Shown here piece after piece: positions 45,384-54,682 of a DNA stretch of 64,000 bases. Each line of letters opens with the position of its first letter. The first letter of the stretch is position 1. The stretch covers positions 3,968,001 to 4,032,000 of the forward strand of contig NZ_CP094526.1 of NCBI RefSeq assembly GCF_029910095.1. Direction: 5' to 3'. The stretch comes from Bradyrhizobium sp. ISRA464 (lineage in GTDB: Bacteria; Pseudomonadota; Alphaproteobacteria; Rhizobiales; Xanthobacteraceae). Under the pieces are notes generated by a model, which had not been told where the DNA came from, did not search any database, and worked only from the letters and a program-made list of their open reading frames with translations. A program made the translations under genes and the position numbers.

Positions 45384-46583
45384 ATGAAAATCACCTCGAT
45401 CGAGACGTTGCGGACCGAAGAGTTCGCCAATGTGATCTGGGTCCGTGTCCACACCGACACCGGACTGACCGGGCTCGGCGAAACCTTTTACGGCGCGGGC
45501 GCGGTCGAGGCGCAGATCCACGACACGTTTGCCGGCCGGCTGCTCGGGCGCAATCCACTGCATATCGAGGCGATCCACCGCGACATGCTCAACCTGCCAA
45601 TGGCGCAATCGTCGACCGGTGTCGAGTATCGTGCGGCGTCCGCGATCGACATCGCGCTGTGGGATTTGTTCGGAAAGGTCTGCGGCCAGCCGGTGCACCA
45701 GATGCTCGGCGGTCTTTGCCGCGACAAGCAGCGCATCTACAACACCTGCGCCGGCACCAGATATGTCCGCTCCACCAACATCAGCCCGGTGTCGAACTGG
45801 AGCCTGGGCGAGGCGCAGGGCCCCTACGAAGACCTCGATGCCTTCATGAACCGCGCCGACGCGCTCGCCGAAAGCCTGCTGGAGAGCGGCATCTCGGCGA
45901 TGAAGATCTGGCCGTTCGATCCGGCCGCACAGGAGAACAAAGGGCTGTACATCACCGCGGCGCAGATGAAGCTGGCGATCGAGCCGTTCGAGAAGATCCG
46001 CAAAGCCGTCGGCGACAGGATGGAGATCATGGTCGAACTCCATTCGTTGTGGAACCTGCCGACCGCAAAGCAGATTGCGCGTGCGCTCGAGCCCTACAGG
46101 CCGACCTGGTACGAGGACCCGATCCGTATGAACTCGCCGCAGGCGCTCGCCGAATATGCGCGCTCGACCGACGTCTGGGTCTGCGCCAGCGAGACGCTCG
46201 GCTCGCGCTTTCCCTACAGGGACATGCTCGACCGCGATGCCATGCATGTGGTGATGGCCGATCTGTGCTGGACCGGTGGGCTCACCGAAGGCCGCAAGAT
46301 CGCGGCGATGGCCGAGACCTATCACCGTCCGTTCGCGCCGCACGATTGCATCGGGCCGGTCGGCTTCATCGCCGCGATCCACATGTCGTTCAGCCAGCCG
46401 AACACGCTGATCCAGGAATCCGTGCGCGCATTCTACAAAGGCTGGTACAACGAGCTTGTCACCACCATGCCCGTGATCAAGGACGGCTTTGTCTATCCGA
46501 TGGAAGGGCCGGGGCTCGGTGTCGACCTGCTTCCTGCTGTTTACGAACGGTCCGACCTGACCGTGCGCCGTTCCAACATTTGA
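45384..46583 (+). CDS. Enolase-superfamily (mandelate racemase/muconate lactonizing) sugar acid dehydratase
   Basis: A 399-residue protein, ATG 45384 with GGGAGGAAA upstream. The capping domain (MKITSIETLRTEEFANVIWVRVHTDTGLTGLGETFYG) and barrel are present. AMKIWPFD carries the strand-2 base lysine region. Metal ligands lie in MVELHSLW, WYEDPI and ASETLGSR, and APHDCIGPVGF gives the catalytic histidine. These residues fit acid-sugar dehydratases of the MR or D-galactonate/gluconate type, but the specificity cannot be read. It heads an operon with an SDR and a zinc MDR dehydrogenase, divergent from a GntR regulator and permease. Confidence 0.88.
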   Translation: MKITSIETLRTEEFANVIWVRVHTDTGLTGLGETFYGAGAVEAQIHDTFAGRLLGRNPLHIEAIHRDMLNLPMAQSSTGVEYRAASAIDIALWDLFGKVCGQPVHQMLGGLCRDKQRIYNTCAGTRYVRSTNISPVSNWSLGEAQGPYEDLDAFMNRADALAESLLESGISAMKIWPFDPAAQENKGLYITAAQMKLAIEPFEKIRKAVGDRMEIMVELHSLWNLPTAKQIARALEPYRPTWYEDPIRMNSPQALAEYARSTDVWVCASETLGSRFPYRDMLDRDAMHVVMADLCWTGGLTEGRKIAAMAETYHRPFAPHDCIGPVGFIAAIHMSFSQPNTLIQESVRAFYKGWYNELVTTMPVIKDGFVYPMEGPGLGVDLLPAVYERSDLTVRRSNI

Positions 46584-46592
46584 GGACCTCAC

Positions 46593-47360
46593 ATGAGCAC
46601 AGCCTTGTTCGATCTCTCCGGCCGCACGGCGCTCGTGACCGGCTCCTCCCGCGGCCTCGGCCGCGCCATTGCCGAAGGGATGGCGAAGGCCGGCGCGCGG
46701 CTGATCATCAACGGCGTTGACCCCGCACGGGTGGAGACGGCGGTCGCCGAGTTCCGCGCCGCTGGCCACCAAGCTGAGGGAGCAGCCTTCGACGTCACCG
46801 ATGAGGCCGCGATCGTGGCGACCTTCGAGCGCTTCGACCGCGAGGGCATCGAGATCGACATCCTCGTCAACAATGCCGGCATCCAGCGCCGCAAGCCGCT
46901 CGTCGAATTCACCACCGACGAATGGCGCAAGGTGATCGAGACCAACCTCACCAGCGCCTTCGTCACCGGGCGCGAGGCGGCCAAGCGGATGATCCCCCGC
47001 AAGCGCGGCAAGATCATCAACATCGGCTCGCTCGGCAGCGAATTGGCGCGGCCAACGATCGCGCCCTACACGGCGGCGAAGGGCGGCATCCGCAATTTGA
47101 CGCGCTCGATGGCCGTCGAATGGGCCCAGAGCGGCATCCAGGCCAACGCCATCGGGCCGGGCTACATGCTGACCGACATGAACGAGGCGCTGATGTCCAA
47201 CCCCGAATTCAACAACTGGCTGATGTCGCGGATTCCCTCGAAGCGCTGGGGCAAGCCGGACGAACTGGTCGGCGCGACGATCTTCCTGGCCTCGGAGGCG
47301 TCCAACTATGTCAACGGGCAAATCATCTATGTCGACGGCGGCATGCTGGCGGCGATGTAG
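46593..47360 (+). CDS. SDR-family oxidoreductase, gluconate 5-dehydrogenase-like
   Basis: A 255-residue NAD(P)-dependent dehydrogenase. The cofactor motif is TGSSRGLGRAIAEGM, the NNAG motif is DILVNNAGIQRR, and the catalytic Ser-Tyr-Lys are in IINIGSLGSELARPTIAPYTAAKGGIRNL. PGYMLTDMNEALMSNPEFNNWLMSRIPSKRWGKPDEL and NYVNGQIIYVDGG fit the 5-keto-gluconate reductase (IdnO/Gno) subgroup. It starts 9 bases after the dehydratase gene. Together with the adjacent idonate-dehydrogenase-like gene it suggests L-idonate to 5-ketogluconate to gluconate chemistry. Confidence 0.9.
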   Translation: MSTALFDLSGRTALVTGSSRGLGRAIAEGMAKAGARLIINGVDPARVETAVAEFRAAGHQAEGAAFDVTDEAAIVATFERFDREGIEIDILVNNAGIQRRKPLVEFTTDEWRKVIETNLTSAFVTGREAAKRMIPRKRGKIINIGSLGSELARPTIAPYTAAKGGIRNLTRSMAVEWAQSGIQANAIGPGYMLTDMNEALMSNPEFNNWLMSRIPSKRWGKPDELVGATIFLASEASNYVNGQIIYVDGGMLAAM

Positions 47361-47401
47361 CCGCATCGATCCAATCGGCCACCAACAGAGGGACTGAACC
47401 C

Positions 47402-48433
47402 ATGCGCGCCGTCGTCATCCACGCTCCCCACGATTTGCGGATCGACAGCTTTGAGGATCCGGTGCCGGCGCCGCATCAGGTGCGCGTCAAGATTGCGGCC
47501 GGCGGCATCTGCGGCTCGGACCTGCACTACTATCATCATGGTGGCTTCGGCACGGTGCGGATCCGAGAGCCGATGGCGCTGGGGCACGAGATTTCCGGAA
47601 CGATCGCCGATGTCGGCGCGGGCGTCTCGCATCTGCGTCCGGGGATGCGAGTGGCGGTCAATCCGAGCCTGCCCTGCGGGCAGTGTTCCTATTGCCGCGA
47701 GGGCATGCGCAACCAGTGCACCGACATGCGCTTCCTCGGTAGCGCGATGCGCTTTCCGCATGTGCAGGGCGGCTTTCGCGAATTCATGACGGTCGACGCA
47801 TCGCAGGCGATCCCGATCGTGCACCGTCTGTCGTTCGCCGAGGCGGCGATGGCTGAGCCATTTGCCGTCTGTCTTCATGCGGGACGCCAGGCCGGCAGCC
47901 TGCTCGGCAAGCGGGTGCTGGTCACGGGCTGCGGGCCGATCGGGGCGCTGATGGTGGTGGTCGCGCGCTATGGTGGTGCGGCGGAGATCGTCGCCACCGA
48001 CATCGCGGAGGCGCCGCTGGCGATCGCACGCAAGCTTGGTGCGACGCGGGCGATCAACAGCGCAACGGATGCCACCGCGCTCGACCCCTACAAGGCCGGC
48101 AAGGGTCAGCTCGACGTGCTGTTCGAGGCCTCCGGCAATCAGGCGGCGCTGCGGCCGGCGCTCGATCTGCTGCGGCCCGGTGCCGTCATCGTGCAGGTCG
48201 GTCTCGGCGGCGAGATGACGCTGCCGATCAACACCATTGTCGCCAAGGAGCTGCAACTCCGCGGCACCTTTCGCTTTGATCCCGAGTTCGAGCTGGCGCT
48301 GCGGCTGATGGGCGAGGGGCTGGTCGACCTGAAGCCGCTGGTGTCGGCCTCGGTCCCGTTCGAATCCGCGGTCGACGCCTTCGAGCTCGCCAGCGACCGC
48401 TCACGCTCAATGAAGGTGCAGTTGACGTTCTAG
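47402..48433 (+). CDS. idnD: Zinc-dependent alcohol dehydrogenase, L-idonate 5-dehydrogenase-like
   Basis: A 343-residue MDR enzyme. ICGSDLHYYHHGGFG holds the catalytic zinc cysteine, and LGHEISGTI gives the histidine/glutamate pair. The structural zinc lobe has cysteines in LPCGQCSYCREGMRNQC. The Rossmann motif is VLVTGCGPIGALMVVVARYGGAAEIVATD. KLGATRAINSATD and the closing TIVAKELQLRGTFRF match L-idonate 5-dehydrogenases, which oxidise L-idonate to 5-keto-D-gluconate; other polyol dehydrogenases are close relatives. ATG 47402 is 41 bases after the SDR gene. It is the last gene of the catabolic operon, convergent with xthA. Confidence 0.82.
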   Translation: MRAVVIHAPHDLRIDSFEDPVPAPHQVRVKIAAGGICGSDLHYYHHGGFGTVRIREPMALGHEISGTIADVGAGVSHLRPGMRVAVNPSLPCGQCSYCREGMRNQCTDMRFLGSAMRFPHVQGGFREFMTVDASQAIPIVHRLSFAEAAMAEPFAVCLHAGRQAGSLLGKRVLVTGCGPIGALMVVVARYGGAAEIVATDIAEAPLAIARKLGATRAINSATDATALDPYKAGKGQLDVLFEASGNQAALRPALDLLRPGAVIVQVGLGGEMTLPINTIVAKELQLRGTFRFDPEFELALRLMGEGLVDLKPLVSASVPFESAVDAFELASDRSRSMKVQLTF

Positions 48434-48445
48434 CGCGACGGCGGG

Positions 48446-49243
48446 TCAGGTCGTCTCGAGATCGAGATCGGCCCAGACCGGGACATGATCGGACGGCTTC
48501 TCCCAGGCGCGGACGTAGCTGTCGATGCCGACATCGATCAGCCGGTCGCTCGCTTGTGGCGACATCAGCAGGTGGTCGATCCGGAGGCCCCAGTTCTTCT
48601 GCCAGGCTCCGGCCTGGTAATCCCAGAAGGTGTATAGACCCGGCCCGTCGTTGACTGCGCGCAGGGCATCGGTCAGGCCGAGGCCGAGCAACGACTGGAA
48701 GGCTTCCCGCGTCTGAGGACGGAACAGGGCATCATCGATCCACGCCGCAGGATTGTAGACGTCCCGGGCCGCTGGAATGACGTTGAAGTCGCCAGCCAGG
48801 ATCAGCGGCTCCTCCGTCTTAAGACGCTCTTTCGAATACTCAAGAAGCCGCGACATCCATTTGAGTTTGTATGGATATTTGTCGGTATTCGGCGGGTTGC
48901 CGTTGGGCAGATAAAGGCAGGCGATCCGGACCACACCCTGCTTCAGCGTGACGACGCCCTCAAGGAAGCGCGCGTGGGCGTCCTCGTCGTCGCCGGCCAG
49001 TCCCGACTTGGTCTCGTCGAACGGTAATTTGGACAGCAGCGCGACGCCGTTGAAGGTCTTCTGGCCATGCGTGACGACGTTGTAGCCGAGCGACTCGATT
49101 TCGAGGCGGGGAAACGCCTCATCGACGCATTTGATTTCCTGCAGGCAGACGATGTCCGGAGCACACTCTTTCAGCCAGCTCATGAGATGTTCGATCCGTT
49201 GCCGGATCGAATTGACGTTCCAGGTCGCTACGCGCACTGCCAT
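48446..49243 (-). CDS. xthA: Exodeoxyribonuclease III
   Basis: A 265-residue AP endonuclease/3'-5' exonuclease of the EEP family, acting in base excision repair. RVATWNVNSIRQRIEHLMSWL and IVCLQEIKCVDEAFP carry the metal-binding asparagine and glutamate. LILAGDFNVIPAARDVYNP has the catalytic Asp-Asn pair; YTFWDYQAGAWQKNWGLRIDHLLMS includes the conserved aspartate, and KPSDHVPVWADL the active-site histidine. Length and start are typical. Convergent with idnD; its upstream neighbour is a decayed transporter fragment. Confidence 0.96.
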   Translation of the reverse strand: MAVRVATWNVNSIRQRIEHLMSWLKECAPDIVCLQEIKCVDEAFPRLEIESLGYNVVTHGQKTFNGVALLSKLPFDETKSGLAGDDEDAHARFLEGVVTLKQGVVRIACLYLPNGNPPNTDKYPYKLKWMSRLLEYSKERLKTEEPLILAGDFNVIPAARDVYNPAAWIDDALFRPQTREAFQSLLGLGLTDALRAVNDGPGLYTFWDYQAGAWQKNWGLRIDHLLMSPQASDRLIDVGIDSYVRAWEKPSDHVPVWADLDLETT

Positions 49244-49310
49244 CGGAAGTCCTTATTGCATGGGATTTTCCGCGTGAGCGGTCAGCCCGTACCCACAGCG
49301 ATACCCCCAA

Positions 49311-49469
49311 AGTGGACTGGTTCACAACACGTCATTGCTGTGCATGCTCACCACGCCGGTGATCTACGGCTATCTCGACCGCATCGACCGCAGGCTGCGG
49401 CGCAAGCTCGATCCGCAGCTTGATGCCGGCGGCGACGCCGAGCGGTCGCAGGTGGTCGCGGCGGAGTAG
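49311..49469 (+). pseudogene. C-terminal remnant of an RND efflux pump (HAE1-like), probable
   Basis: The frame ending at TAG 49467-49469 reads SGLVHNTSLLCMLTTPVIYGYLDRIDRRLRR in pieces and then a charged tail ending VVAAE. SGLV, then LL..LTTPVIY.YLDR, matches the final transmembrane helix and C-terminus of HAE1-type RND pumps (usual form GGLIVSQ-LTLFTTPVIYLYLDR). Nothing upstream codes for the other roughly 1000 residues, so it is a leftover of a deletion between xthA and erpA. Codon usage is intact only over this short part. Confidence 0.45.
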
Positions 49470-49512
49470 GCGCACGCGGTTGCGTGCGCAATACGCGTCA
49501 GAGCAAAAGGGG

Positions 49513-49842
49513 TCAGATCGAGAAACTGGTGCCGCAGCCGCAGGAGGCGGTGGCGTTCGGATTGACGACGCGGAACGAGGCGCCGATCAGATCGTCGACG
49601 AAGTCGACTTCGGAGCCCGCCAGGAACGGGACCGAGGCGGGATCGATTAGCACTACGGCACTGTCGCGCTCGATCACGAGGTCGTCATCGGCCTGGGTGC
49701 GTTCGACGTCGAACTTGTACTGGAAACCGGAGCAGCCGCCGCCCTCGACCGAAATGCGCAGCTTGGCGCCTTCGCCTTCCTTGCTGAGGATCTGCCCGAT
49801 ACGGCGGGCGGCCCGTTCGCTGACGGTGATGGCAGCAGTCAT
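49513..49842 (-). CDS. erpA: Iron-sulfur cluster insertion protein ErpA/IscA family
   Basis: A 109-residue A-type carrier. ATG 49842 with GGAGA upstream gives MTAAITVSERAARRIGQIL. The three cluster-binding cysteines are in EGGGCSGFQYKFD and SCGCGTSF near the C-terminus. LIDPASVPFLAGSEVDFVDDLIGASFRVVNPNA is the typical HesB core. It delivers Fe-S clusters to target enzymes. It is divergent from dgt across a palindromic repeat, an arrangement known in alphaproteobacteria. Confidence 0.95.
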   Translation of the reverse strand: MTAAITVSERAARRIGQILSKEGEGAKLRISVEGGGCSGFQYKFDVERTQADDDLVIERDSAVVLIDPASVPFLAGSEVDFVDDLIGASFRVVNPNATASCGCGTSFSI

Positions 49843-49867
49843 TGGTCGGTCTCCGAAGCTCCTATTT

Positions 49868-49915
49868 GAGCATGATCTGATCGGAAAACCGGTGCCACTT
49901 TTCCGGATCATGCTC
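49868..49915. repeat. Palindromic repeat, short form, between erpA and dgt
   Basis: GAGCATGATC (49868-49877) and GATCATGCTC (49906-49915) are perfect 10-base inverted repeats enclosing GATCGGAAAACCGGTGCCACTTTTCCG. It is the most complete short-form copy in the window, lying in the divergent erpA/dgt promoter region. Confidence 0.8.
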
Positions 49916-50005
49916 GTGCGTCATACCCAATTCACTTGGTATTGCGCACCCCGCATAGTTAAGTGCGTCGTGCCGTGGAATCAAATGGATAGGAACTAAA
50001 ATACC

Positions 50006-51214
50006 GTGTCGGTCGGAATGGCTGCCCCCCGCGCGCCTTATGCCTGCGACCCCGATCGCAGCCGAGGCCGGCTGGTCTTGGAGCCGCCGAGCCGGACCCG
50101 CAGCCCGTTCCGGCGCGACTGTGACCGGGTGATCCATTCCACCGCGTTCCGTCGCCTCAAGCACAAAACCCAGGTCTTTGTCTTCCACGAGGGCGACCAC
50201 TACCGCACCCGGCTGACCCATTCGTTGGAGGTGGCGCAGATCGCCCGCGCGCTGGCTCGCCAGCTCGGCCTCGACGAGGACCTCACCGAGACGCTGGCGC
50301 TGGCGCACGATCTCGGTCACCCGCCGTTCGGCCATGCCGGCGAGCGGGCGCTCGACGAATGCCTGAAGGCCGATGGCGGCTTCGACCACAATGCGCAGAC
50401 ACTGCGGGTCGTGACCTCGCTGGAGCATCGCTATCCCGAATTCGGCGGGCTGAACCTCACCTGGGAATCGCTGGAAGGGATCGTGAAGCATAACGGTCCC
50501 TTGACCGAGCGCGGCGGCGCGCCAGCCGGGCGCTACCGCGACAGCGGCATTCCGGTCGGGATCGCCGACTACAACGCGACTTATGACCTTGAGCTCTGGA
50601 GCTATGCCTCGCTCGAGGCGCAGGTCGCGGCCTTCGCCGACGACATCGCCTATGACGCGCACGATATCGACGACGGGCTGCGAGCCGGGCTGTTCGCCGT
50701 CGACGACCTCAAGGAGATGCCGTTGACCAAGGAGATCATCGGCGAGATCGACCGGCATTATCCCGATCTCGATCAGGTTCGGCGGGGCGCCGAACTGGTG
50801 CGCGAGCTGATCTCGCATTTCATCGGCGCTGTGGTTGCCGAGGCGAACAGGCGGCTTGCGGCCGCCCGGCCGCAATCCGCCCACGACGTGCGTCATCACC
50901 ACGCGCCGCTGATCGCGTTCCCGCCCGACGTGGCCGACGAGGAGGCGGCGATCAAGGCGTTCCTGTACCGGCGGATGTATCGCCATCCCCGGGTGATGCA
51001 GATCATGGGGGACGCGGAACAGGTGGTCCGGGACCTGTTCGAGCGCTACCGGCGCTCGCCGGGCGACCTGCCGGCGGAATGGATCGAGGGCACCGAGGCG
51101 GAGACTGAAGGCGCGCGCAACAGGCGGATCGGCAATTTCATCGCCGGGATGACCGACCGTTTCGCCCTGATCGAGCACCACAGGCTTTTTGACTTGACCC
51201 CGGATTTGCGTTAG
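50006..51214 (+). CDS. dgt: Deoxyguanosinetriphosphate triphosphohydrolase-like protein
   Basis: A 402-residue HD-superfamily dNTP triphosphohydrolase. GTG 50006 is used, following the usual [10 protein letters not shown]-terminus; ATG 50018 is possible. [24 protein letters not shown] and [22 protein letters not shown] begin the HD domain. The metal ligands are the histidine of THSLE, the HD of [15 protein letters not shown], and the aspartate in [15 protein letters not shown]. It cleaves dNTPs to nucleosides and tripolyphosphate, keeping nucleotide pools balanced. argS starts 10 bases after its stop, as in many alphaproteobacteria. Confidence 0.95.
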   Translation: MSVGMAAPRAPYACDPDRSRGRLVLEPPSRTRSPFRRDCDRVIHSTAFRRLKHKTQVFVFHEGDHYRTRLTHSLEVAQIARALARQLGLDEDLTETLALAHDLGHPPFGHAGERALDECLKADGGFDHNAQTLRVVTSLEHRYPEFGGLNLTWESLEGIVKHNGPLTERGGAPAGRYRDSGIPVGIADYNATYDLELWSYASLEAQVAAFADDIAYDAHDIDDGLRAGLFAVDDLKEMPLTKEIIGEIDRHYPDLDQVRRGAELVRELISHFIGAVVAEANRRLAAARPQSAHDVRHHHAPLIAFPPDVADEEAAIKAFLYRRMYRHPRVMQIMGDAEQVVRDLFERYRRSPGDLPAEWIEGTEAETEGARNRRIGNFIAGMTDRFALIEHHRLFDLTPDLR

Positions 51215-51224
51215 GCGGCCTGCC

Positions 51225-53021
51225 ATGGCCGACATCACCGTTTCATCGCATCTTTTCGCCGACTTGCTGGCGCGCGTACACGCCATCTGTGCTGCTGTTG
51301 CCGCCGAGGACAACTGGCCCGCCGGCGTCGATCTGTCCCGCGTCGTGGTCGAACCGCCGCGCGATGCCAGCCACGGCGACATGGCGACCAACGCCGCGAT
51401 GGTGCTCGCCAAGGACGCCAAGGCCAAGCCGCGCGAGCTAGCCGACAAGATCGCGGAACGGCTGCGCGCGGATGCGCTGGTGGCCTCGGTCGAGGTCGCG
51501 GGACCAGGCTTCATCAATCTCACGCTCAAGCCGCAAGTTTGGACCGACGCGCTGCGTGCGGTGCTGGCGGCGGGCACGGCCTATGGGCGGAGCGACATCG
51601 GCAAGGCCGAGAAGGTCAACGTCGAATACGTCTCGGCCAACCCGACCGGGCCGATGCATGTCGGCCATTGTCGCGGCGCCGTGTTCGGCGACGCGCTGTG
51701 CAGCCTGCTGCAGTTCGCGGGCTTCGACGTCTGCCGCGAATATTACATCAACGACGCCGGCGCACAGGTCGACGTGCTCGCGCGCTCGGCCTTCCTGCGC
51801 TATCGCGAGGCGCTGGGTGAGGATATCGGCGCGATCCCGGAAGGGCTTTATCCGGGCGACTATCTAAAGCCGGTCGGCGAGGCGCTGGCCAGGGAGCATG
51901 GCGACAAGCTGTTGCGCGTGAGCGAGGCCGAGTGGCTGCCGATCGTGCGCGACAAGGCGATCGCGATGATGATGGAGATGATCAAGGGCGATCTCGCCGC
52001 CCTCAACATCCATCATGACGTGTTCTTCTCCGAGCGGTCGTTGATTGCGAACGGCAACAACAAGGTCGCCGAGACCATCGATTTCCTGCGGGCCAAGGGC
52101 GACATCTATCAAGGGCGCCTGCCGCCGCCGAAGGGCAAGCCGGTCGAGGACTATGAGGACCGCGAGCAGTCGCTATTCCTCGCCACAGCCTATGGCGACG
52201 ATGTCGATCGTCCCCTGATCAAGTCGGACGGCTCCTACACGTACTTCGCCTCCGACATCGCCAACCACAAGAGCAAGTTCGATCGCGGCTTCGCCAATCT
52301 GATCGACGTGTTCGGCGCCGATCACGGCGGCTACATCAAGCGCATGCAGGCGGCGGTGAAGGCCGTGACCGCGGGCAAGGCGACGCTCGACGTCAAGATC
52401 GTGCAGCTCGTGAAGCTGCTGCGTGACGGCGAGCCGGTGAAGATGTCGAAACGCTCCGGCGAGTTCGTCACGCTGCGCGAGGTGGTCGACGAGGTCGGCT
52501 CCGACGCCGTCCGGTTCATGATGCTGTTCCGCAAAAACGACGCCGTGCTCGATTTCGACCTCGCCAAGGTGATCGAGCAGTCGAAGGACAACGCCGTCTT
52601 CTACGTGCAGTACGGCCACGCGCGCGGGCATTCGATCTTCCGCAATGCGCGGGAGGAGGCGGTGCCGGATCTCCCCGAGGCCGAGGCGGCCCGGCTGGCC
52701 TATCTGCGGAACGCCGCCGTCGAGCGGCTGACCGACCAGGCCGAGATCGATCTTTTAAAGCGGCTGGCGCTCTATCCGCGGATGATCGAGGCGGCCGCGG
52801 TCGCCCATGAGCCTCACCGAATCGCTTTTTATTTGTATGATTTGGCCAGCGAATTTCATGCGCTCTGGACCAAGGGGCGCGATTTGCCCTATTTACGCTT
52901 CATTATCAATAATGATGCAGAGATCACGAGGGCGCGACTGGCAATGGTTCAGGGCGTCGTCTCGGTTCTAGCATCGGGCTTAGCTGTTCTAGGCGTCCAC
53001 GCTCCGACCGAGATGCGGTAG
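51225..53021 (+). CDS. argS: Arginyl-tRNA synthetase
   Basis: A 598-residue class I synthetase. After the N-terminal tRNA D-loop-recognition domain, [26 protein letters not shown] contains the HIGH-type signature [44 protein letters not shown] and [19 protein letters not shown] are conserved barrel segments; [21 protein letters not shown] is the KMSKS-type loop. The C-terminal DALR anticodon-binding domain ends [15 protein letters not shown]. Length normal. It is downstream of dgt and upstream of the SPOR protein gene. Confidence 0.98.
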   Translation: MADITVSSHLFADLLARVHAICAAVAAEDNWPAGVDLSRVVVEPPRDASHGDMATNAAMVLAKDAKAKPRELADKIAERLRADALVASVEVAGPGFINLTLKPQVWTDALRAVLAAGTAYGRSDIGKAEKVNVEYVSANPTGPMHVGHCRGAVFGDALCSLLQFAGFDVCREYYINDAGAQVDVLARSAFLRYREALGEDIGAIPEGLYPGDYLKPVGEALAREHGDKLLRVSEAEWLPIVRDKAIAMMMEMIKGDLAALNIHHDVFFSERSLIANGNNKVAETIDFLRAKGDIYQGRLPPPKGKPVEDYEDREQSLFLATAYGDDVDRPLIKSDGSYTYFASDIANHKSKFDRGFANLIDVFGADHGGYIKRMQAAVKAVTAGKATLDVKIVQLVKLLRDGEPVKMSKRSGEFVTLREVVDEVGSDAVRFMMLFRKNDAVLDFDLAKVIEQSKDNAVFYVQYGHARGHSIFRNAREEAVPDLPEAEAARLAYLRNAAVERLTDQAEIDLLKRLALYPRMIEAAAVAHEPHRIAFYLYDLASEFHALWTKGRDLPYLRFIINNDAEITRARLAMVQGVVSVLASGLAVLGVHAPTEMR

Positions 53022-53139
53022 GTAGGGGCATTTGGCCCTCACGAGTGGGGATTTGTGAGGGCATCTGGCAGGGGCCAACTCGTTCGTACCGGCTGTACCG
53101 GCGATCTTGGCGCTGTCCCGAAGGGGATGCATCATCACA

Positions 53140-54633
53140 ATGGCTGATCGATATCAGAACCGACCTTTTCCCGCCGACGATCACGATCGCGGTGCCTATC
53201 CCGAAGCGGCCCACAAGGCCGAGAGCGATCCGCTTGCCGAGCTGGCCCGGCTGATCGGGCAGACCGATCCGTTCGGCAACGCCAGCAAGCCACAGCCCCC
53301 GCATCCGTTGCAGTCGCGAGCCAATGTGCGGCCGCAACCCTATCAGCCGCCGGTCGAAGACGACGATGCACCGCCCGCGGGGCCGCCGCCCTGGATGCAA
53401 CGCGCGCGTCAGGAAGCTGCGCCGCCGCAGCAGCCCCAGATGGGCTACGACGAACCGGAACAGGACTACCAGCCGCGTCCGGTGCATCCGTTGCACCGCT
53501 ATGCGGCTCAGCAGGCGCAGCCGGCGCCCGAGCCGGTTCAGGCCTTTGATCATGATCCGGAGCCTGCCTATCAGCAGGCCGAGACCTACGGCGAGGACCA
53601 GCAGTACCAGGGCGCCGACCACGATCCGTCGCGCTACGACGACGCGCTGTATGGGCAGCTGGAAGCGAGCGAGCAGGATCTGCAGCGTGCGCCGGCCTAT
53701 CACGACGATCCCTATGCCTATCAGGGCTATGAGGAAGAGCCCGAGCCGCGCCGGCGGACCAGCGGCCTGATGACGGTCGCCGCGGTGCTGGCGCTCGCGG
53801 TGGTCGGGACCGGAGGGGCGTTCGCCTATCGCACCTATGTTGGTTCACCTCGCAGCGGAGAGCCGCCGATCATCAAGGCTGACAACACGCCGACCAAGGT
53901 GATCCCGGCCCAGGCCGACGCGCCGGCCAAGACGCCGGACCGGATGGCCACGGGCGACGGCACCGAGAAGATCGTGTCGCGCGAGGAGACGCCGGTGGAC
54001 GTCAACGCGAACACCGCCGGACCGCGTGTCGTGTTTCCGCCGCTGAACGCCAATGCGAACCCGCCGCCGGTCTCCAGCGTGGGGACGACGACCGCGCCGC
54101 CGCCGCCGATCACGGCCAACGGGACGCTACCGAACAACGAGCCGCGCAAGATCCGGACCCTGTCGGTCAAGGGCGATAACCCTGATGGCGCGCCGTCCCA
54201 GGCTCAGGCCCAGGCACCCGCGCCGACCAAGCCTCCGGCAGCCGCCAGGGCGCAAGCGCCCCGCGGCAATCCGGCGTCCGCCAATGCCAGTGCGAACCAG
54301 CCGATGTCGCTGGCGCCGAGCAGCCAGCCCGAGGCGCCTCCGACCCGGATGGCATCGACGGCGCCGACCGCCTCGATCAGCAGCGGCGGATATCTGGTCC
54401 AGGTGTCGTCGCAGAGGAACGAGGCCGATGCCCAGGCATCGTACCGGGCACTGCAGAACAAGTTCCCGGGCGTGCTCGGTGGGCATTCCCCGGTGATCAA
54501 GCGGGCCGACCTGGGCGGGAAGGGTGTCTACTATCGCGCGATGGTCGGGCCGTTCGGTTCGCCGGAGGAGGCGTCGCAGTTCTGCGGAAGCCTGAAATCC
54601 GCCGGCGGACAGTGCGTCGTCCAAAGGAATTAA
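53140..54633 (+). CDS. SPOR-domain membrane protein
   Basis: A 497-residue bitopic protein. ATG 53140 gives MADRYQNRPFPADDHD; an upstream in-frame codon is less likely. A long acidic, Pro/Gln-rich cytoplasmic part (about residues 1-200) precedes one transmembrane helix (SGLMTVAAVLALAVVGTGGAFAY, about 207-229). A Pro/Ala-rich periplasmic linker (about 240-415) leads to the C-terminal SPOR domain (GGYLVQVSSQRNEADAQASYRALQNKFPG ... KGVYYRAMVGPFGSPEEASQFCGSLKSAG). SPOR domains bind denuded glycans at division sites. Its place between argS and nagZ is conserved in alphaproteobacteria. It is likely a divisome-associated protein. Confidence 0.9.
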   Translation: MADRYQNRPFPADDHDRGAYPEAAHKAESDPLAELARLIGQTDPFGNASKPQPPHPLQSRANVRPQPYQPPVEDDDAPPAGPPPWMQRARQEAAPPQQPQMGYDEPEQDYQPRPVHPLHRYAAQQAQPAPEPVQAFDHDPEPAYQQAETYGEDQQYQGADHDPSRYDDALYGQLEASEQDLQRAPAYHDDPYAYQGYEEEPEPRRRTSGLMTVAAVLALAVVGTGGAFAYRTYVGSPRSGEPPIIKADNTPTKVIPAQADAPAKTPDRMATGDGTEKIVSREETPVDVNANTAGPRVVFPPLNANANPPPVSSVGTTTAPPPPITANGTLPNNEPRKIRTLSVKGDNPDGAPSQAQAQAPAPTKPPAAARAQAPRGNPASANASANQPMSLAPSSQPEAPPTRMASTAPTASISSGGYLVQVSSQRNEADAQASYRALQNKFPGVLGGHSPVIKRADLGGKGVYYRAMVGPFGSPEEASQFCGSLKSAGGQCVVQRN

Positions 54634-54659
54634 CGGCCGTTTCCTTGACCCGTGAACCG

Positions 54660-54682
54660 CATGCGGCCTAATCGGCCGCATG
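54660..54682 (+). promoter_or_regulatory. Hairpin covering the nagZ start codon
   Basis: CATGCGGCC (54660-54668) and GGCCGCATG (54674-54682) are perfect 9-base inverted repeats around the loop TAATC. The 3' arm ends with the nagZ ATG. No Shine-Dalgarno sequence is visible upstream. Confidence 0.6.

Noticed and set aside
45204..47366. Very long minus-strand frame continuing upstream of the GntR gene through the dehydratase and SDR genes
   Set aside because: It is antisense to two clearly coding genes with strong family motifs, has an Arg/His/Asp-rich composition typical of reversed high-GC coding sequence, and shows no domain. Only the GntR part from 45203 is real.
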